Of a DNA stretch of 64,000 nt, positions 59,830 to 64,000 are shown one piece after another (the first letter of the stretch is position 1; each line of letters starts with the position of its first letter). The notes beneath the pieces are model-generated. The model made no database searches. It was not told the DNA's origin and was given only the letters and a program-made list of their open reading frames with translations. A program made the position numbers and the translations under genes. This DNA comes from Palsa-343 sp036269135 (GTDB lineage: Bacteria > Acidobacteriota > Terriglobia > Terriglobales > Acidobacteriaceae). Location of the stretch: NCBI GenBank assembly GCA_036269135.1, contig DATASQ010000002.1, forward strand, positions 1-64,000. Reading direction: 5' to 3'.

Positions 59830-60879
59830 ATGGCGGAGCTGAGAGAAATCCTGGACCTGTGGAAGCGCGCCAGCGCCGCAGGCGAGGATGTTTGTCTGGC
59901 TACCGTCGTGGGCATTGAAGGGTCCGCCTATCGACGGCCCGGAGCGCGCATGTTGCTGACCGCCGGGGGCCAGCGGGCGGGTACCGTGAGCGGCGGCTGC
60001 CTCGAGGCAGAGATTGCCAAAAAGGCATGGTGGTTGACCGAAAAAGGGCCGTCGATCCAGCGCTACAGCAGTTTTTTCGACGATGACGGAGATATGCCCT
60101 ACGGCCTGGGCTGCGGCGGGACGGTACTCATTGCGCTCGAGCGCGGGGAGCCAGCGGCGCAGTGCCTGGAAACCCTGCGGCGGAGCGTGGAAAAGCGCAC
60201 AGCATCGGTAATCGTAACCGACACCGTGACCAGTGCCGCCGGCACGCGGCTGGTTCTCAATGCGGCGGGCGAGGCCCTGTATGCCGCGAAAGCGGAGCCG
60301 GCGCTGGAGAAACTGGCGCATGAGGTGCTGCACAGGCGCGCGTCGCGCCAGGCGGAGCATCTCTTTGTGGAGTTTGTCGCGCCCCCGCCGGCAATCACGA
60401 TCTTCGGAGCAGGGGATGATGCGCGGCCGCTGCTGGCGTTTGCGGATGTCCTCGGCTGGCATGCGACCCTGGCCGACGGTCGGGCGAATCTCGCGCGGCC
60501 GGAGCGCTTTCCGCAGGCGGCACGCGTGGGCGGGCTTGAAGCCGCGCTGGCCGTACTCACGTCCGACGATGCCGCCGTGCTGATGACGCATAGCTACGAG
60601 CAGGACCGGCAGATTCTGCGGGCGCTCCTGACCAGGGAGTTGCGCTACCTCGGCGTCCTGGGACCGCGGGCGCGGACGGAACGACTGGTGAGTGAAGTGG
60701 CGTCCGAGCTGGCTTTGGACCCGGATACATGCCTCGGGCGGCTGCATTCTCCGGTGGGCCTGGATTTGGGCGGTCACGCGCCGGCCTCGATTGCGCTGTC
60801 GATTGCCGCGGAGCTGCAGGCGGTCTTTGCCGGGCGGGGAGCGCAGAAGCTTTCCGGAGCGCCTGCGGTGCATGCCTGA
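59830..60879 (+). CDS. XdhC/CoxI-family molybdenum cofactor insertion protein (PaoD-like)
   Basis: 349 residues from ATG 59830; ATG 59812 is also possible. The XdhC N-terminal domain has CLATVVGIEGSAYRRPGARML and GTVSGGCLEAEIAKKAWW, with the conserved cysteine. A C-terminal Rossmann domain follows (ITIFGAGDDARPLLAFADVLGWH and LMTHSYEQDRQIL). These proteins bind the molybdenum cofactor, help form its cytidine dinucleotide and sulfurated state and insert it into PaoC-type enzymes. It follows paoC by 25 bp and overlaps the next gene. Confidence 0.92.
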   Translation: MAELREILDLWKRASAAGEDVCLATVVGIEGSAYRRPGARMLLTAGGQRAGTVSGGCLEAEIAKKAWWLTEKGPSIQRYSSFFDDDGDMPYGLGCGGTVLIALERGEPAAQCLETLRRSVEKRTASVIVTDTVTSAAGTRLVLNAAGEALYAAKAEPALEKLAHEVLHRRASRQAEHLFVEFVAPPPAITIFGAGDDARPLLAFADVLGWHATLADGRANLARPERFPQAARVGGLEAALAVLTSDDAAVLMTHSYEQDRQILRALLTRELRYLGVLGPRARTERLVSEVASELALDPDTCLGRLHSPVGLDLGGHAPASIALSIAAELQAVFAGRGAQKLSGAPAVHA

Positions 60880-61477
60880 GACGCGCTGCGCCGCTGTAAT
60901 TCTGGCCGCCGGGGCGTCGACGCGGCTGGGACAAGCGAAACAACTGATCCATGCGAGCGGCGAGTCCCTGCTGCGGAGGACTGCGCATTTGGCGCTGGAG
61001 GCGGGATGTGCTCCGGTGGTCGTGGTGCTGGGCTTCGAGGCGGAGCGGATGGCCACAGAATTGACCGGGCTCGGAGTCGAGGCCGTTGTGAATCCGGAGT
61101 GGCGAGAGGGAATGGGTGCGTCGCTGCGTTGTGGTGTGGAGGCAGCGTCCCGCTCGGAAAGGACCCGGGCAAAGCCGGACAATTTCCTGCTGCTGGTTTG
61201 CGATCAGCCCCGCCTCACGACGGAGCATCTGCGGGAGCTGCTGGCGCGGCACGCGACCGGGCAAATGGCGATCACAGCCTCACAGTATGCCGGGCGAGCC
61301 GGAGTGCCGGCGGTCTTGGCGGCGGCGCTGGTGCCGGAACTGCTGGCGTGTGCGGGGGACCAGGGCGCGCGCGACGTGATTCGGCGGGACGCTGCGCGGG
61401 TACAGGCGGTTGCGTGGCCGGAGGGTGCTGTGGATGTGGACCGGCCCGAGGATCTGCAGGCTCTCTCTGGATCTTAA
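60872..61477 (+). CDS. mocA: Molybdenum cofactor cytidylyltransferase MocA-like
   Basis: 201 residues, starting within the last codons of the XdhC gene (8-bp overlap). The nucleotidyltransferase signature CAAVILAAGASTRLGQAKQL gives the LAAGxSxRxGxxK loop, with VVVVLGFEAE, NPEWREGMGASLRCGV and LLLVCDQPRLT completing the fold. It converts Mo-molybdopterin to the cytosine dinucleotide form required by PaoC. A MobA role is less likely because of the operon. Confidence 0.92.
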   Translation: MPETRCAAVILAAGASTRLGQAKQLIHASGESLLRRTAHLALEAGCAPVVVVLGFEAERMATELTGLGVEAVVNPEWREGMGASLRCGVEAASRSERTRAKPDNFLLLVCDQPRLTTEHLRELLARHATGQMAITASQYAGRAGVPAVLAAALVPELLACAGDQGARDVIRRDAARVQAVAWPEGAVDVDRPEDLQALSGS

Positions 61478-61593
61478 GCGCCACATTTTCGGCGTCCGAC
61501 GCTATGGGGTGGCAAATGCCTGGCGGGACTGGAGAGAATGCGGGTCGGCTCCGGAGCTCTTTCCGGCCATGCGACAATGAAGTTGAACCAGTC

Positions 61594-63957
61594 ATGAAAT
61601 CTTCTGCCGCAGTGGCGCCCCCGCCAGCCACCATCACGCCGGAGCTCCTGGCTCAGCACGGCATCACCGCGGACGAATATCGCCGCATTGAGGATGCCCT
61701 GGGGCGGACGCCATCGTTCACAGAACTGGGCATCTACAGCGTGATGTGGAGCGAGCACTGCTCCTACAAGTCGTCCAAAGTGCACCTGAAGCGGCTGCCG
61801 ACGCGCAGCAAGCTCGTGGTCCAGGGGCCAGGCGAGAATGCCGGCATTATCGATGTAGGCGACGGCTGGGCCTGCGCGTTCAAAATCGAGTCGCACAATC
61901 ATCCGTCCTACATTGAGCCCTATCAGGGAGCGGCGACAGGCGTGGGCGGCATTCTGCGGGACATTTTTACGATGGGCGCGCGGCCGCTGGCGGTGATGGA
62001 TTCGCTGCGCTTCGGTCCGCTGACCGTGGACAAGGACACGACTGAGGCCCTGGTGCGGAAGAACCATTCGGTGGTGGAAGGCGTGGTGCATGGGATCGCT
62101 GGATACGGCAACTGCTTTGGTGTGCCAAACCTGGGCGGCGAGACGAAGTTCGAGCCCTGCTACTCGGGCAATCCGCTGGTGAATGCTTTTGCGCTCGGTC
62201 TGGTCCGTCGCGATGAGATTTTCTACGCGAAGGCGACGGGCATCGGGAACCCGGTGATTTACGTGGGCGCGCGCACGGGGCGCGACGGCATCCACGGCGC
62301 CACGATGGCCAGCGAGGAGTTCAAGGAAGGCTCGGAACAGAAGCGGCCCAACGTGCAGGTGGGCGACCCCTTCATGGAGAAGTTGCTGCTGGAAGCGTGT
62401 CTCGAAGCGATGCAGACCGGCGCGGTGGTCGGCATCCAGGACATGGGCGCGGCCGGACTGACGAGTTCCAGCTGCGAAATGGGCGGCCGCGGCGACGTGG
62501 GGATCGAGATGGATCTGGACCACGTGCCGCAGCGCGAAACCGGCATGACCGCCTACGAGATGATGCTGAGCGAGAGCCAGGAACGCATGCTGCTCGTCGC
62601 GGAAAAGGGACGCGAGCAGGAAGTGTTGCGGGTCTTTGAGAAGTGGGGCCTCGAAGGTGTGATCGTCGGCACGGTGATGGAGGAGCCACGGCTGCGTGTG
62701 CTGCATCATGGCGAGCTGGTCGCGGACATTCCGAACCGTTCGCTGACGGATGAGTGCCCGCTGTATCACCGGCCGGTGGGGACGTGGGCCCGTCCGGAGC
62801 AGATTAAGGTCCCGCTGGATCCGCCGGCGGCTGTGCTGGAGGAATTGCAGAAGCCGCGGGATTACACGGCGGATTTGAAGAAGCTGCTGGCCTCGGCGAA
62901 CATTTGCTCGAAGCGCTGGGTGTTTGAGCAGTACGACTCGATGGTGCAGACGAATACCGTGCAGGGACCGGGCGGCGAAGCAGGCGTGATGCGGATCAAG
63001 GGCACGGGGACGCCTGGGGCTGATGGTTCACGCCATGAGCGCGGGCTGGCCATGGCGCTGGCGGGGAATGGACGCTGGTGCTACCTCGATCCAAAACTGG
63101 GCGCGATGCATGCGGTGGCTGAAGCGGCGCGCAAGGTGGCGTGCACGGGCGCGACGCCGGTGGCGGCGACGAATTGTTTGAACTTCGGGAATCCCGAGAA
63201 GCCGGAGATTATGGCGCAGCTTTCTGCGGCCATCGATGGGATCGCGGAAGCGTGCACGGCGCTGGGGACGCCGATCACCGGCGGGAACGTTTCGCTCTAT
63301 AACGAGACGCGGGGTGAGGGGATTTATCCCACGCCGGTGGTCGGGGTTGTGGGGATTATTGAGGATGTGACCAAGGCTGTGCCGGCGGCGTTTCAACGGG
63401 CGGGGGATGCGATTCTTTTGCTCACCGTTCCCAGCGGCCCTGTCGGCTCGCGGCTCATTCGCGAATTTGGTTCATCCGAATACGCAAAGAATGTCCTTGG
63501 GGGATTTTGGGGTACGCCGCCACGAATGGATCTCTCGGATGAGGCGAATCTTCGGGACTGCGTGCTGGCTTTGGGCCGAGAGGGCGTCCTCCACAGCGCT
63601 TGCGATGTAGAGGATGGCGGTTTGGCCGTCGCGTTATCGAAAGCTTCGATCGATCATGGAATCGGAGCAGACATTCGTCTCCTCCCTTACTCTGACAGTA
63701 ATATCTGTCCCGACGCATGTGCGCTTTTCGAAGAATCGGTGAGCCAGGTTGTCGTTACCTGCTCGGAAGCTCATGTACGCACAGTTCAGGAAATCGCTGA
63801 AAGTTATGTAACGGTAGTGCCGCTCGGGCATACGCAACCCGATCGTCTGGTAATCGCAATGGGCAGTCGTGTCGTAGTCGATTCCGTAGTCGAAGATTTG
63901 AATGCCTCATGGTCTATGGCACTCGAGTCGCAGCTCTCCGAAGAGGTGACGGCGTGA
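61594..63957 (+). CDS. purL: Phosphoribosylformylglycinamidine synthase subunit PurL
   Basis: 787 residues, the small (Bacillus-type) PurL, which needs PurQ and PurS for glutaminase function. ATG 61594 is chosen because MKSSAAVAPPPATITPELLAQHG leads into the conserved SVMWSEHCSYKSSKVHLKRL; an open frame reaching far upstream overlaps mocA and has no homology. ATP-binding motifs include KIESHNHPSYIEPYQGAATGVGGI and GNCFGVPNLGGETKFEP. From about 63470 to the stop the GC content falls to about 52%, while the frame and conserved ends (CDVEDGGLAVALSKASI) remain intact. The stop overlaps the next start by GTGA. Confidence 0.96.
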   Translation: MKSSAAVAPPPATITPELLAQHGITADEYRRIEDALGRTPSFTELGIYSVMWSEHCSYKSSKVHLKRLPTRSKLVVQGPGENAGIIDVGDGWACAFKIESHNHPSYIEPYQGAATGVGGILRDIFTMGARPLAVMDSLRFGPLTVDKDTTEALVRKNHSVVEGVVHGIAGYGNCFGVPNLGGETKFEPCYSGNPLVNAFALGLVRRDEIFYAKATGIGNPVIYVGARTGRDGIHGATMASEEFKEGSEQKRPNVQVGDPFMEKLLLEACLEAMQTGAVVGIQDMGAAGLTSSSCEMGGRGDVGIEMDLDHVPQRETGMTAYEMMLSESQERMLLVAEKGREQEVLRVFEKWGLEGVIVGTVMEEPRLRVLHHGELVADIPNRSLTDECPLYHRPVGTWARPEQIKVPLDPPAAVLEELQKPRDYTADLKKLLASANICSKRWVFEQYDSMVQTNTVQGPGGEAGVMRIKGTGTPGADGSRHERGLAMALAGNGRWCYLDPKLGAMHAVAEAARKVACTGATPVAATNCLNFGNPEKPEIMAQLSAAIDGIAEACTALGTPITGGNVSLYNETRGEGIYPTPVVGVVGIIEDVTKAVPAAFQRAGDAILLLTVPSGPVGSRLIREFGSSEYAKNVLGGFWGTPPRMDLSDEANLRDCVLALGREGVLHSACDVEDGGLAVALSKASIDHGIGADIRLLPYSDSNICPDACALFEESVSQVVVTCSEAHVRTVQEIAESYVTVVPLGHTQPDRLVIAMGSRVVVDSVVEDLNASWSMALESQLSEEVTA

Positions 63958-64000
63958 GCCGCCTGCTGATCGAGGGCCTTCCCGCCCACGACTCCGGTTT
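63954..64000 (+). CDS. Start of an unidentified gene (runs off window)
   Basis: GTG 63954 overlaps the purL stop (GTGA) and opens a frame reading MSRLLIEGLPAHDSG to the window end. Composition returns to high GC here. Too short to assign; purF or another purine gene is common after purL, but the sequence does not show it. Confidence 0.35.
   Translation, partial: MSRLLIEGLPAHDSG

Overview
The window looks like chromosome of an Acidobacteriota bacterium, most likely class Terriglobia. The grounds are high GC (about 63-65% by eye), an FtsX/MacB-type permease of the acidobacterial orphan (ADOP) kind, a very long TonB-dependent transporter with an N-terminal carboxypeptidase-regulatory-like domain, a BamA/Skp/LpxA outer-membrane set, and a radical SAM protein resembling the lipid-bridging enzymes proposed for acidobacterial membrane-spanning lipids. 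Taxonomy is inferred from remembered gene families; no search was run. I see no IS element, prophage, CRISPR array or replication origin.

Layout. 1-9.1 kb: truncated radical SAM protein, ADOP permease with a divergent MarR regulator and a perfect palindrome between them, a small outer-membrane barrel, a HIT protein, and a giant TonB-dependent receptor. 9.2-12.5 kb: iron-dependent alcohol dehydrogenase with terminator, tRNA-Ala(CGC), and an AlaX-like editing hydrolase just upstream of that tRNA. 12.6-19.4 kb: ArsB-like transporter, fabZ-lpxA, converging on bamA-skp (lipid A and outer-membrane assembly). 19.5-27.8 kb: molybdopterin oxidoreductase, a PhoR/PhoB-like pair with a DinB gene between kinase and regulator, a receiver-only regulator with a CHASE3 kinase, and a Crp/Fnr regulator. 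28-46 kb: CDF cation exporter, hslVU, ispE, tRNA-Gln, prs, rplY, pth, rpsF, rpsR, rplI, a DUF4440 frame without a good start, a TIM-barrel isomerase, asnS, arginase, a divergent GT-C-like/GT2 pair and an M3 peptidase. 45.4-46.7 kb: a low-GC two-gene cassette of uncharacterised domain families, the clearest accessory insertion. 46.7-54.6 kb: an alkaline-phosphatase-fold phosphodiesterase, nagA, an ECF sigma factor with a membrane partner, a methyltransferase, and a TetR-controlled SDR/aldo-keto reductase operon with two operators. 55-64 kb: pgsA, a periplasmic PaoABC-type molybdenum aldehyde oxidoreductase with its maturation genes (XdhC and MocA types), purL, and the first codons of one more gene.

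Most genes are core functions: envelope biogenesis, translation, proteolysis, isoprenoid, nucleotide and phospholipid synthesis. The more unusual signals are the putative membrane-spanning-lipid radical SAM enzyme, the low-GC cassette at 45.5-46.7 kb, a CACAGAG-type repeat that sits at the 3' end of four genes in one fixed orientation, an HslV whose catalytic threonine lies 34 residues inside the frame, paired hairpins inside ispE, and a GC drop at the 3' end of purL.
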